Shown: positions 34,814 through 45,960 of the stretch, one piece after another
Position numbering within the stretch: position 1 is the stretch's first letter
Layout: every line of letters begins with the position of its first letter
Assembly (NCBI GenBank): GCA_029718625.1
Contig: CM056387.1
Span: 39,313,431-39,377,430 of the forward strand
Length of the DNA stretch: 64,000 bases
From: Synaphobranchus kaupii
Taxonomy: Eukaryota; Chordata; Actinopteri; Anguilliformes; Synaphobranchidae
Direction of reading: 5' to 3'
Made by a program: the position numbers and the translations under genes
Notes under the pieces: generated by a model
Seen by the model: only the letters and a program-made list of their open reading frames with translations
The model's database searches: none
Told to the model about the DNA's origin: nothing

Positions 34814-36772
34814 ACAGTAGTATATGCAGGCACCCAATGCACAATTTTTTAGGTATTAGTTGAACACAGAATACAGCAGAAGATTTGGCTGACATTTTAC
34901 ATTTTAAAACCAAGCCAAACCAGCCTTAATAAAAGACGTGCCCTTGATGAATGAATCTGTGATTTGTGTTTGTGTTTGCCGTCAAAAGCCTGCATAGTAC
35001 AGCTGCATTTCTGCAGTCATAATAATTATCAGTCCCACGTGCTCACGTGTCAAGGTTGCTTCCCTGTGGAAATTTGAGCAGATGTGCCACTATTTTATGG
35101 ACTTTTACCCCCCTGTTGTTAATTTTGGATGGCAGGTGATATCAAATAATCCCCCTCCTTCTTTGGTTGATGTGTATGACGCTAAACAGATACGTACTTC
35201 ATCCCACGCTGAATGAAATACAACTTTATATGAAATTGTCGTTAGAAAAATAAAATCAGGAATAAAATAAATTAACTGAACAGTGTAATGTAAATAGCGA
35301 AAGGTTTGTACGGAATCACATTTATAATCAGACACTGCAAGTATACTGGCTAGCAGTACGACAAAATTGGCTAAAAAAATATATTATAATTTTGTTCATG
35401 CCTAAGGTATAAAGAAGATATGTAATTATGTTTGCATATAATAAGTGGACGTGTTTGATTTTGAAGGCTGCTAGTATTTTTTTTTTTGTTAACTTGGCAA
35501 CCCTAGCTGATGTGATGTACTGAGATAACTGTATATCACATAGAAATGCTAATTCGCTTGATTTATGTGACATCGTCTCTTATTTGCTTCATTACTTCAT
35601 TGCACATGCCAAAAATCATTCTGGTAAAGAAAGACAGGATGGGATGTATCTTGGTTCATGCAAGGCGGCTAGCAGTGAGTCTGACATCATCCATAATGGC
35701 AAAAGGCTGCTGCTTGTCCTTTTCTGGAACTTTCCCTATAGCTGTGCGAAAACATTTTTAGCCTGAGAGTTGCGCAAAGTCGAATGTTGTTTTTTTGGCC
35801 TCAAAAGTCCGGCATTATTTGAGTTACATTCCTGTCTTTGACAGTTCTTTGACAGGCAGGGCCAATGGAATTACCACCAACTGTCATCGCTCACTTTAGT
35901 GGTCCTTCCACGGGCAGTGAAATGTTAGACTCCAGAGAATTCTTCAAACACAGGTGTTTTAAAAGCTACTACGTTATGGCCTTTGCTGCTTCTATATGAC
36001 AAGGACATTTTACATTTAATAAAATATGTACCTTTACCAGAATCATCCTGCACTCCTTTCACTGAAAAATATTTACACAGAAGGCATGTATTTGTCCCAC
36101 TTTAATGTATTTGTCCCACATTAATTTTCAACAAATTAATGTTTTCGAAATTGACCACGGTTTTTTTTACCACCACTGGACCATGCGCACTGTAAAATAC
36201 TTGGGCAAACACGCTCCAGGGCAAAGTTATATGATTCAGGATTTAGGCCTCTGAATCCTCACCATTTGGTCAAATGCAAACCCTACTGAAAAAAAAGATG
36301 AATTTAGGCTCGATCAGAAACCAATTCCTGGACGTGGTGCGTCAGTACATTGGAGTGGTCATGTGACCACCTTTCCCTGCAGTGCATCTGCCTGGCCGCG
36401 TGGATGTTTCCAGCCTCCCAGAGTCTATCAGAATGAGTGTGTAAATGTGAGAGCCAAAAGGGCGGAGTCAGGCCTGGAAAAATGCCACTCAACTGCACAG
36501 CAATCTTATCTAAGAGCTGCAGACACCCCTCCCACGTCTCTTCCACTGCAAAAGGGAAAAGGGAAGAAAAAAACATCCCAATTAGAACCTGTGCTGCTTA
36601 GTTTATTGCACGGAATTAACCCATTCTGTCAAAGCCAAGGTTCCTTATCAGCTGGGTAAAGATGGCTTAGAGTATGTGGACTAACAAAAACATTGGAGAG
36701 AACCACCACAAAGAACTCCTATTGCAGCAATGTGAAAAGAATGGTTTCCCAGACAACAGCAATACTTCTTTA

Positions 36773-36776
<4 letters not shown>
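34814..36776. other. Single-copy intronic sequence
   Basis: ATGTATTTGTCCCAC is tandemly duplicated at about 36087-36120. 35840-35930 (TTGACAGTTCTTTGACAGG, GGAATTACCACC) is unique and possibly regulatory. No exon. Confidence 0.4.
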
Positions 36777-36811
<35 letters not shown>

Positions 36812-36833
36812 GTGCTTGCGTGCGTGCGGCATG

Positions 36834-36866
<33 letters not shown>
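36777..36866. repeat. (TG)n array
   Basis: Two TG runs separated by a GC-richer TGCTTGCGTGCGTGCGGC segment. UG-rich in the host transcript. Confidence 0.95.
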
Positions 36867-36867
<1 letters not shown>

Positions 36868-39012
36868 TATGTATGTAGGTCTATATTCTATTGGAGAAGG
36901 GGAAAAAATATACTGAAGTGAAATCCATCAGTACAGAATGTGCAGAAAGAGACTGCATTGCTTTTGGGCAAAGAAATGGACCATTAAACCACTCTTTTAT
37001 TGCCTGAACAGTAACCAGTTTCAAAGATGCATCCTCCACACATAAACCTTGTAAACAAGGCCCATGTGTTAAGGAGTTATTTCTACAGGGTTTGGCTGGG
37101 AACGGCGGAAAAGTAAAAGAATAGTAAATGGCCTACAATCCAAAGATCCCCCATAATGCATTTCAATGTTCTCAATTTCCATAAAGGATTGCGAGTGTAT
37201 TGTGCAGGGTATGTGTTTCTAAGATTGCTTGAGGAATTTTCCCGTTTTCGCATTCGCTCCCAAAACTAGGTTTGCAAATCCAAGCTCAAACATAGATAAA
37301 TTCTTCTCCTGAACTGCTCCTTGTTAACACAAGCGCTCTTCCCATCTGTTTGCGCACAGTCACCAGTCACAAGTCTGCACATGACTAATTGCCGGTCAGT
37401 GCTTTGAAGATGGACTCTTTTCACTTTGATTCTGTGGAGAAAAAGGGCAGCCGTCTCACTTTGTGAAACTGCAGGGGTGTGATTGAGGGAGACAAGATAC
37501 AAAGGTCTGAACCTCAACCTTCAAAAGCACAACATCTCCCCTTTTCCTCGCAAAGACTTAGCCCCCGCTAGTTATTATTTACGATGGGTAAATTTATGGA
37601 ATAATTCCAGAGAGGAAGGTTACTTCCTTCCTCAAGGTGAAAATGGATACGTTTAGCACTTAATGAATCTGGCCTGGCCCTCTCCCCCATATATCAGCAT
37701 GTTATTAAGACGTTTTAAAATCCCATTATGGTGTTTCTCCTTGAACAAGTCACGCTTTTATGGGACTGCCCTGTCTTTAAATCTGACCTTTTTAAGCTCT
37801 GTTCTGGAATTGGACAGTAAAAAAAAAAGAAAAATACATAGAGGGGGAAAAATTACAAGTGGAAAAAAATGTTGATTTTAGATTCTTTCAAACATTTTTA
37901 AATGCTTGACTCAGGAGCCATGAGGGACCAGTGTTTTGGGGCTATAAAAAGGTGCTTCATTTCTGGTTACAGATGGCAGAGAGGGCCTTGAAGGGTACAA
38001 GATTGCTTTGCATATTTTGGTAATCTTGTCACAAATCGGGGCAGATCTCCTTTTTCATTAAAAACCTGCCTGCCGCTTTATTATTAAAGCAATTTGTTTT
38101 GGATGGGCACAGGGTTCCCCTTGGACTGAAGCACAATGGGGTTATGGGAAAAGAGAAAGGCCGCGTCTTCCTTTATCTATTTATTTTCCCCTCTTGGTTG
38201 ACTGACATAATGAAATGAAATAGAATATTCTAATCCTACATCTGATGCTTTTCAATACCAACTCATTCGCTGTGTTTGATGGAATGGTTATGCTCTATGG
38301 TTACCCATGAACCTGCTGGAGTTGTCAGCAAATCAGAAACATTTTCTTAGTTCTCTTTGCTCTCTACAAGAAATACTTAATTCGTGGAATGTGTGCCTGT
38401 GCCTTTGCCCAGGGGGGGGGGGAGGGCACCTTTATGCCAAAGTTCTCAGAAGAGGAAACTATCCAACTTGAACAGCAATAATGAAAAAAGAAGGTCGAGA
38501 AAAAAAAAAGAAAAAAACACACGGTACACAACCCAGTCTGAGACGACAGAAACATCTAATCCAACAGACTCCATTCTTATCAGGTACCAGTGGATTACCG
38601 CGAGCCTTCTAACCGCAGAATCCTTCCTGGCCAGTTGCTCTCTGCCGCCCGTGGGCCAGGGATCAATGGGGCCGCATCGATTCCTCCTCTCCTCTGGCCC
38701 CTATTGAGTTTTATTGTCGTAGCATTTCCTTCTCTGTCATCAGGATTGTCAGGCTTACGTGCACAAACACACAGGCAGGGCGAACAGAGAGCACCTTGCC
38801 GCTTTTTGTTTGTCTTAATCTGGACCGTGGCGAGTTAGTTTTCTCGTTTCCGGCGCGTGGCACAGAGCGTCGGGTTCCAAACGCCTCCCCCGAAGGCGTT
38901 CCCACGCGCGGCAGTTTGATCGGTATCTGGGAACAGCTGTTTGTGTGGGAGAGGTGGCTGACACTTCAAGCTTGTTGCCTTGTTGCGCCGGTGACAGCCT
39001 CACACAGCAGAG
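36867..39012. other. Intron sequence leading into the CELF exon
   Basis: Mostly unique. AT-rich patches at 37560-37660 and 38000-38115 (TTTGCATATTTTGG, CTTTATTATTAAAGC) are candidate conserved sequence. A short G run lies at 38411. No further exon seen. Confidence 0.42.
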
Positions 39013-39044
39013 CTAACCTCCCCATCTCTCTATTGTTCTTCCAG
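39013..39044 (+). promoter_or_regulatory. Branch site and 3' splice site of the CELF exon
   Basis: GCTAAC at 39012-39017 is an excellent branch-point match, with the branch A about 29 nt before the exon. It is followed by a pyrimidine-rich run (CCCCATCTCTC, then TTGTTCTTCCAG) with no intervening AG. This is a strong acceptor, and it fixes the exon start at the ATG at 39045. That ATG is an internal Met codon, not a translation start. Confidence 0.85.
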
Positions 39045-39093
39045 ATGACTCGGCCCATCCAGGTGAAGCCGGCTGACAGCGAGAGCCGTGGAG
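39045..39093 (+). CDS. celf4: CELF-family internal coding exon (49 bp), probably celf4
   Basis: The exon reads MTRPIQVKPADSESRG plus one G of a split codon (phase 0 in, phase 1 out). In CELF proteins this segment is the last beta strand of RRM1 and the start of the linker to RRM2. CELF proteins are RNA-binding regulators of splicing, translation and mRNA stability that bind UG-rich RNA. The 49-bp length equals the known short exon of CELF3-6, and the split Gly|Glu boundary is kept. RPIQVKPADSESRG matches CELF3/4/5; CELF1/2 differ (PIQMKPADSEK). Thr at the second position replaces the Asn or Ala I know from mammals. The paralogue call rests on intron size: CELF4 is by far the largest gene of the group. 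It is flanked by an AG acceptor and a GT donor. Confidence is near certain for CELF and moderate for celf4. Confidence 0.9.
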
Positions 39094-39099
39094 GTAGTT
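39091..39099 (+). promoter_or_regulatory. 5' splice site of the CELF exon (weak)
   Basis: GAG|GTAGTT. The exon end and GTA fit the consensus, but positions +5 and +6 are TT in place of the usual G and T, so pairing to U1 is weaker than average. A CT-rich tract starts within about 15 bases and could recruit regulators of a suboptimal donor. No better GT lies nearby. Confidence 0.75.
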
Positions 39100-39212
39100 G
39101 TCTTCTTTTCGCCATGCTTTTTTCTCTCTTTCTCCCTCGCTCTCTATCTCTATTTCTCTTTCCCTCTCCCGCCATCTCTCTCTTTCTGTCTCTGTCTCTG
39201 TCTCTGTCTTTT

Positions 39213-39244
<32 letters not shown>

Positions 39245-39330
39245 ACCCCCCCCCCCCCCCCTTCCTCGCTCGCTCTGTCTCTTTCCCCTCTGCTCTCTGC
39301 TCTCTCTCTCCGTTCCTGTCTGATGGATGC
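39100..39330 (+). repeat. CT-rich pyrimidine tract just after the exon
   Basis: An almost pure pyrimidine tract on the sense strand: CTCTTT and CTCTGT repeats at 39120-39243, a C run at about 39245-39260, then more TCTC. In RNA this offers many UCUCU motifs, the binding site of PTB-type splicing regulators. As DNA it is a mirror-type purine/pyrimidine tract able to form triplex. The regulatory role is inferred only from position. Confidence 0.7.
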
Positions 39331-39334
39331 TCAG

Positions 39335-39465
39335 AGTATTCATTTTAATTAAGGAGCTGGTGTTACTGGAGTCTGGAGGGTGTGGGCAACTGCTCCCTTC
39401 CTCGCTGTGCCTCCCTGCCAAGTGAATTGCCATCGCACTGTAAATTAAAAAGTAATTAGCCAGGA
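39335..39465. promoter_or_regulatory. Candidate conserved intronic element 250 bp after the exon
   Basis: CATTTTAATTAAGGAGC and CTGTAAATTAAAAAGTAATTAGCC flank unique sequence just beyond the CT tract. Its closeness to the exon makes a splicing-related or enhancer role equally possible. Confidence 0.42.
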
Positions 39466-40305
39466 TCCCCCCGCCCCCTGCAACACACACAAGAACCCAC
39501 CTCACTAACTACTTTTGTCAAATATAGGTGTCAGTTCTGTGCGAAAAGCGCAAGTGGCAAGAGAGGACGGTACAGAGGAGTGCGCGCGCAGCTTGCCAAA
39601 CAATCAATAAGATTAGCGGGCGCCCTTGCCAAGATTAGCATTTCCTCAGTCTTAAACCCTGTCTTCTGCGTCTCCACTTGTTCCCCCTCACTTGCTTGCT
39701 ATCGGTCTCATGCTAAACAGGAAACTTGGAAATAATCCCCGAGCAAAGAGGGCGCGAGCCGAATTTCCGGGTCTTTCTCCGCCCGCGTCTCTCAGGCGTC
39801 GGCTTCCAGGGAGCCTGACAAAGGGAGCGCGGCGGGCGGTTTTTACCTGAGCGGCCGGCGTATCGACGCTCCGCGTGGAAGGAGGTCTCCTTGATTTGTC
39901 GTGGAGGTGAAAGCCGGTCTGATACAGACGTTGCTCCACTTCCAGGGTCTTACCTTAATATCCCTCCCTCCCTCCCCGCTTTGGGATGCATTATGGCCCC
40001 CTCAGCCCGGCCCCGCTGTCACACCGTGTAATCTTCAGAGGACGGGCCCGGTCTGAGAGATGGATCGAGAGAGCGGGGAAGATTTCTAGTCGTGCACGGC
40101 CCGGCTGAACCCAAGGCTCAAACAGTAGGAGTAGACAAGCAGGCCTTGTGCAACCAGGATTGATGCTCCATAAAGCTCCATTGATTTTGCCATTGTGGTG
40201 GTGTGTGTTCGCATTAACAATGACACTCAGCTGTCTTTTTACTGCCCTGTGAGTGCCTGGTTTTTTAAGGCTCCCAAGACCGCCCTGGCCTGGCCGCGGC
40301 GGCTC
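39466..40305. other. Intronic sequence
   Basis: GC-rich from 39750 to 40120. No exon recognised. Confidence 0.4.
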
Positions 40306-40620
40306 TTACGGCGGGGGGGGGGGGCGCGGCACGCGGACCGGGCCCGGGGGCGGAACGAGCGCCGGGGCCCGAGCGTCTGAGTCGCACATCATCTTAAATG
40401 AACAGCTGTGAGCGTCGCCACAGGAGCGATGAAACACGCCGATGTGACTCCAACGTCCGGTGCGAGGGCCCCGCCCGACCCAGGTGTCCGGCCCCTGATT
40501 TAGCTCCGCCACCTCGGCTTGGCTCCGTGTCTCCGCTTCCCGGACACGTCCCTGTCACGCACAGCCCCCCCCCCCCCCACCCCCTTCCCCTCTGTGCCAG
40601 AGGATCCAGTGCTGAGATCT
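40306..40620. repeat. GC-rich low complexity with G and C runs
   Basis: G run at 40312-40324 in CpG-rich sequence and a C run at 40565-40580. Island-like composition. No exon seen. Confidence 0.5.
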
Positions 40621-40929
40621 TAATTATATTTCTTGCACCTGTAAGACGACACCAGGGATGGACAACTCCATTCCTCCAGGGGCGGAAGGGGCGGAGTGGG
40701 GGTTGTGCAGGTTTTCGGGCCTTCGTTCTACCGGCGGCCCTAATTACTTCTAATTAATCTCATTACGAGGAGTAGAGGTCAGAGCACCTGTTTGTAAAAG
40801 TCGATTGAAAGGCACCTGCAAAGCCGCCAGGAGTCCCGCCCCCACGGACCTGCTATCGCCGGGTATTAAAGGCTGCGGAATATAACCCGCTCTTAAGGTT
40901 TCTGTTCGCATCAGATTTCAGAACAAATT

Positions 40930-41080
40930 CAGCGGAGACATAACCTTTGGCTCCTGATTGGCTCATTGTCAGTTTTAATTAATATCATTGGTGGAATACA
41001 TGTCCATTTTGTCTCTTGATGGCACACAGTATGCTACCTGATTTACGTATATTAAGAGCCATGACTTTATGAGGGCTTCT
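40930..41080. promoter_or_regulatory. Candidate conserved noncoding element
   Basis: CTCCTGATTGGCTCATTG (CCAAT-box-like), AGTTTTAATTAATATCATTGG and ATTTACGTATATTAAG in unique sequence. Confidence 0.4.
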
Positions 41081-42500
41081 GGATATTTTTGTTAAAAAGT
41101 TTGGTAAAAATGATATTCATCATCTCCTACTACATCTCCATTAAAGAAAATGTTAAAAAAAATATTATTAAACATAATTTGTTGTGCTGTCTGAATATAA
41201 CTCATAACCTAAACACATTTGCCAAAAATAATTTCTGTTAAAATAATTATAAATCTCATAAGCCAGCTCTGAAATACTGCATTAATTGTTAATGATAGTG
41301 GTGTGCGGTAGAAAGGTCAATATGACATTTACACTGTAATAGGGTGCCGAAAAACAGTCTCGGAATTCAGCAATATTTCACGCCATTAGATTGAAATTTA
41401 ATCTTTACCTAATGACTGTCTTCATTCATTTGCTTAAGGTGTAGACTGCCACTATTTGTGTAATGGTGCTGTCTCGGTCATACACGTGTTTAGCCTGTAA
41501 ACTGTCAATATGGTGCTTTCACAGTCATTCACTTGTTTAAAAGCATCTGTTCTTTCATAGCTATATCTATATGTCAAGCTTTGTTTGTACAAAAGGATGG
41601 TTGCTAGGCAATTGCAGGCACATTGCTACAAAGCTGTCAGCCCACACACCGCAATCAGCGCGTTGGAAGTTGGCGCTTTTGTTGAAAAAAAGAAATGAAT
41701 CGTGCAAATAAAAGGCTAAAAATGTACCCTGCAGTTGTGCTTACTAGTCAATCGTGGCCCCCTGACCCTCACAGTTATTACACAGTCACACAGATGGAGC
41801 TAGCCCTGATCTACAGCCCGTGCATATCGGGCCCCATTACAATGTTAGACCTGCCTCTATATTGGCATGTGTCTCTTTTCTGACCTAAAGGCGGAGCGAG
41901 AGACGGAGGGACCTGTCCCGTCTCGCGCGCAGCGCTCCCCGGCGTCTCCAGTACGAAATGGATTGATTTTATTTCACACGCAGGGGTGATGACTGGCGTT
42001 GACTGGACATTAAGGCCCTCGGTTTGTCTTTTTGAGAGGCTGTTCAATGTCCCTGCTGAGGCCTCTCAGCTCTCGCACAGGATATAATCAGCTTTAACCG
42101 CTTAGATTTTCTTTTCTTCGTCTTCTTCTTTTAGTTTTTCTCTCCCCTTTCCGCAAAATAGGGTCCAGCTTGCGGGACGAACGTTCGCTTTCACACTCTG
42201 ATTTTCCGATCTTCCCCCTCGCGCGGTCACTGCCGGGCGGCATCCGCCCGCCCAGATCCTCGGAGCGTCCCAGGGCCAAACAGACACGTCCGCCAGGTCC
42301 CTGCGTGGCGAGGCTTGTGGCTGGCACACCTAGGCACTCCGAGCACGAGTCTGGGATTAGTCACAGAGTCTGCCATCCCAAACCGAGCGTCCTCCCACTC
42401 CACACACCAATAAAATGGAGTCGCTCAATTTTCTCCCTCGGCCCGCCTTCAAGGCCACGCTGCTCGCTCGGTTCCGCCGCGTTCGCCTTCGCTCTCATCT
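41081..42500. other. Intronic sequence with a candidate element at 41270-41420
   Basis: 41270-41420 has GCATTAATTGTTAATGATAG, GCCATTAGATTG and AATTTAATC. The rest is unique, GC-rich near 42160-42330. No exon. Confidence 0.42.
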
Positions 42501-42507
42501 GAAGGAC

Positions 42508-42557
42508 GAGGGGGGGGGGGGGGGGGGGGGGGGGAAGCAAATAAAAAAAAAAAAAAA
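42508..42557. repeat. Long G run followed by A run
   Basis: About 25 G in a row (42511-42534), then an A run at 42542-42556. The length may be unreliable in the assembly. Confidence 0.9.
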
Positions 42558-43205
42558 CGGGGAATCATTGAGATGTGACAACAATGGAGTAAACAGAACA
42601 GATTGGTACAAGTGTTTGACAAAGAAATAACAATGTGGGGTTGGGGGAGGGTGGGGGAGGGGGGCATTTACATGTGCGCTGCTTGTACTCGTCAAGTTTG
42701 GCAGCTGATTTTTTATTTTATTTTTTTGATGAGAAAACACATCTCGGGGCAATCAGACAGCTGAAAGTATAAATATCATTGCCACACTCTCCACCGAAGG
42801 CTTACCCCGGCCATGACAGACAGAATACCACAGTAATGAAGCAATCACCATCCCTAGCTCCACTGATATTATACAGCAGCAGTCTACTGCTTTAACGCGG
42901 AGAAAAGAGAGAGAGAGGGAGGGAAGTGTATATCTTTTCTTCCTTGGAGGAAATAAAACTATAGATTACTAACATAATGTGCTTGGGTGGGCACAAACGC
43001 AGAGGCTGAAATACCAGGGAGCGTGTACTCTGGGGATAACAGCCCGCTAATCCGCTGGTTTGGGCCAGGAGTTAGGTCACACACGTTCAGCAATCTTGTT
43101 TCTTGCCTAAATCCCCTCTTGTGCTTTGTCATAAACAATATTTATACGCTGTCCCTTTTGGGTCCCAACCCGCCTCGCTGACCACCAGGCCCCATTAAAG
43201 ATGTC
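42558..43205. other. Intronic sequence
   Basis: GGGTTGGGGGAGGGTGGGGGAGGGG at 42636-42662 is a G-quadruplex candidate. No gene. Confidence 0.45.
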
Positions 43206-43209
43206 TGAC

Positions 43210-43385
43210 TCCCGGGGAAACCGCGCGGCGCAATCCTTAGGCGGCCAACTCTCTCAGCCCATGTACGCAGCCACCCGTGTGGCCGGGGGTTCGATTCACT
43301 GCTCTGGCACTTTCTGTACTGCGATCCCATCTCTACCTGTAACCCTCTCTGCTTCCCTCCTGCCTAAATAAAGTGAAATAAAATG
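43210..43385 (+). mobile_element. tRNA-derived SINE (second type)
   Basis: The head GCGGCGCAATCCTTAGGCGG resembles an A box, and GGGGTTCGATTCACTGC is a B box. It is followed by a CT-rich body and ends CCTGCCTAAATAAAGTG. This layout is typical of a fish tRNA-derived SINE and differs from the type at 9751. The family name is not determined. Confidence 0.65.
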
Positions 43386-44733
43386 CACAAGGTGGGTGGG
43401 CTCTCGTCCGCTCTCCTTAAAAATAAATGTCTGACTTCCCAATTCCCATCATTTCTGGAGCGCCTGTGTTCTTCCAATTCACAGAGAATGAAAAAACTAT
43501 ATATTTTTTTGTGCAAGATATCATGTGTTTCTCCTTATGGCAAGAATATGCTGGGAAATGGCTGATATTATTTATAGGTGTGAGAGGAGGAACATTGAAG
43601 GAAACATTTATTTAATGGTTGAGGTGTATTTAACCCATAACTAGCACCTGCCTGTATTTGTGCCAGAAGTGGTTAGTTTTGCGTTTTTTTACGGTGAAAT
43701 TTTCTGATCACAAAGTATACTGTTTGAAAGTGTTAAATCTCGCGATTCTGTCTCTAAATATTTTACATTCCCAATGTTATAGCAACAACAGTTCCTTATT
43801 TTGTGACATGACACGAAACAGGCTCAATCAAAATGACGACTCCATACATTCTATGTGTTCCACGGAAATCCACAGACGACACAAATATCGGTAAAGTCGG
43901 TATCCTTATCTCGGAAAAAAAACAAAAAAACTTTTAGATGAGAAAAAAAACGTACACTTGCACTGTGTTTCAGCTTCTGTCACTTTGTTTCAGTAATACT
44001 TACGGAAGAGACCAGGATTATGTCTGTAGTGAAAGGGGTTCAAGAACAGTAGCCATTTTATATTAGGGCTTGTCTTCAAAAGAGGTGCTAGAGAAGGGGT
44101 TAATCAGCTTTATCAACCTTTACAATTAAAAAAATACATACAAAAAATGACTAAACAACACATGAAAGCCCCTGCCCTGAAAGCAGGACAGTGATATAAT
44201 GACTGATTCTTTCCCCTCTCTGATGAGGTTTACACACCCACACGTGCCCGAGGAATTAATTTCCAGCCAGGCGGAGCCCGAATGGCGCAGGCCACTAAAG
44301 GTTACTGTCGAACACAGAAAGCAAAGGTCAGAAATGATGTTTAGTTTTCCTCCGGCTGTGAGGTAATTCCAGCGAGCAGATTGCGTCCGGGCGAGAGGCG
44401 GCGGCGATGAGATACGCGCGCGGGAAGAGGCTCCGCCACAAGGTTATTCAGTCAGCGGAGTCGCCACCGCGCCCCGCGTGGCCCCTCCGCTGTCACCTTC
44501 AATAACGCCGCCTCCCTTATCACCCCAACAATCACCTTGAGAAACAAACATGTCTGCTTATACATCCAGATCGTGCATCCCCCGCATGCAGCCCCCCTCT
44601 CGTGTGTTGACCTGTTATACCCAATGCCCCGCATTCGCTGAGGTTTGCCCCATTCTCCTCATGCTATTTCCGCTCCAGCCCCATGTCTGTGCTTGTAATA
44701 TGGTGATATTGGTCTGTGTTTCCCCTTGAGTCT
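43386..44733. other. Intronic sequence
   Basis: AT-rich to 44200, GC-rich at 44340-44480. No exon. Confidence 0.4.
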
Positions 44734-44840
44734 GTTAAGTGTCCTTGGGTAACTGAGAAGTGCTATATAATAAAATGTGTGTGTGTATATATACAGTATA
44801 TACTGTATATGTATGTATGTATATTATTATTATTTTTTTT
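44734..44840 (+). mobile_element. Probable retroposon 3' tail plus microsatellite
   Basis: GTGTCCTTGGGTAACTGAG, then AAGTGCTATATAATAAAATG, resembles the 3' tail shared by many fish LINEs and SINEs, which end in a simple repeat. Here TG, TATA, GTAT and ATT repeats follow. The body upstream is not recognisable. Confidence 0.5.
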
Positions 44841-45660
44841 TATGCTTTCTGCAGGGAATAATATAATATACTCACAAGATAGCATGTATATATACATTTT
44901 TAATTATTTAAACCAAAAGACAGGAGACTAACCTATTGCCCTGTACATTTCATAGACTATAGAGGCCCATGTTGCTCTTACTCATACTGAAAGAGCAGGT
45001 ACAAAAATAATAGCTAATATAAAAAAGCAGTGTATTGAAGAAAACATACTACACAACTCTGTAGTCCTTACTCAAAAGTATATTTCTGTACAAGGGAAAT
45101 ATTTTGTGAATCTAGCATATTTTTTTATTGCTTCATTTACTTTATCAATGTTTTTTTCTACAAAATGGTTGAAGATATTGACATTTCCTTTGGAAACCAT
45201 AATTGGATAAAATGTGTGCAATTAATTGTGCTTAATCTCGTAGCAGCACAATTGAATCATCCGTGTCAACTATTATGGACACACAATTTAATTTATATGG
45301 TTCTAGCTGAAAATATGAATTTTGGTTGGATAAATACAGTTCAGAACTGTATCAAATCTGTGTGGCTTTGGTGCTAAATAGAACTGAAATTGCAACAATG
45401 TGTGTGTCCAATATCTTTGTTTGTCCTAGTTTTCAGTGATACAAATTTCTCCTGTGGTATATGGGTTTACATCCAAATCTCTATGTTGTCATCCTCAAAC
45501 TAGGCAAATGCAATTTAAATGTGACTGCTTGGCTATATGCTATGTACCATATTAATTTGGAGTTAGCATAAATGTTGCTATGTGGGATTGAGTGTTATTT
45601 AATATGTTAATACTGACTGTCTTAGCACAGCACGGACTGTAGCTGTGTGGAGCTGTGTTA
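44841..45660. other. AT-rich intronic sequence
   Basis: No gene or repeat recognised before the satellite begins. Confidence 0.4.
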
Positions 45661-45667
45661 AGCATTG

Positions 45668-45960
45668 CAGCGTATTCATTCAAACTGTGAGTTAGCGCAA
45701 GTAATGGCGCTCTCTATTTAATAGTGTATTCATTCAAACTGTGAGTTAGTGTGACTATAATGTGTCTCTGTGTTTATTAGTGTATTCATTCAGACTGTGA
45801 AGTTGCGCCAGTGTAATGGGTCTCTGTGTTTCACAGTGTATTCACTGGGACTGTGAGTTAGCGCAACTTTAATGTGTCTCTGTGATTAACAGTGTATTTG
45901 TGCGGACTATGAGTTAGCGGCAGTGTTATGAGTCTCTGTGTTTATTAATGTATTAATTGG
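45668..45960. repeat. Decayed left edge of the 57-bp satellite
   Basis: Five units spaced about 60 bp apart share GTGTATTCATTC(A/G)ACTGTGAGTTAG with strong divergence and different spacer text (TCTCTGTGTTTATTA). They look like older units that escaped homogenisation. Confidence 0.8.

Larger units (their letters stand above)
1..39044 (+). other. celf4: Intron upstream of the CELF exon (partial)
   Basis: All sequence left of the exon is interpreted as one intron, cut by the window edge. I searched by eye for the preceding 83-bp CELF exon (a GCAFLTYC...LPG reading with AG/GT borders) and did not see it, so the intron is at least 39 kb long. No other spliced gene was recognised inside it on either strand. 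Confidence 0.7.

Noticed and set aside
34124..34913. 256- and 182-codon frames with 15-residue repeats
   Set aside because: Generated by the 45-bp array. Open in several frames on both strands, with no known domain.
1..39044. The 83-bp CELF exon that should precede the 49-bp exon
   Set aside because: I scanned by eye for GCAFLTYC and HEQKTLPG-type codons with AG/GT borders and saw none. A translated search would settle it.
38796..39323. 175-codon frame taken as a gene around the CELF exon
   Set aside because: Only the 49-bp middle part matches CELF. The upstream part is intron with branch site and acceptor, and the downstream part is the CT tract.
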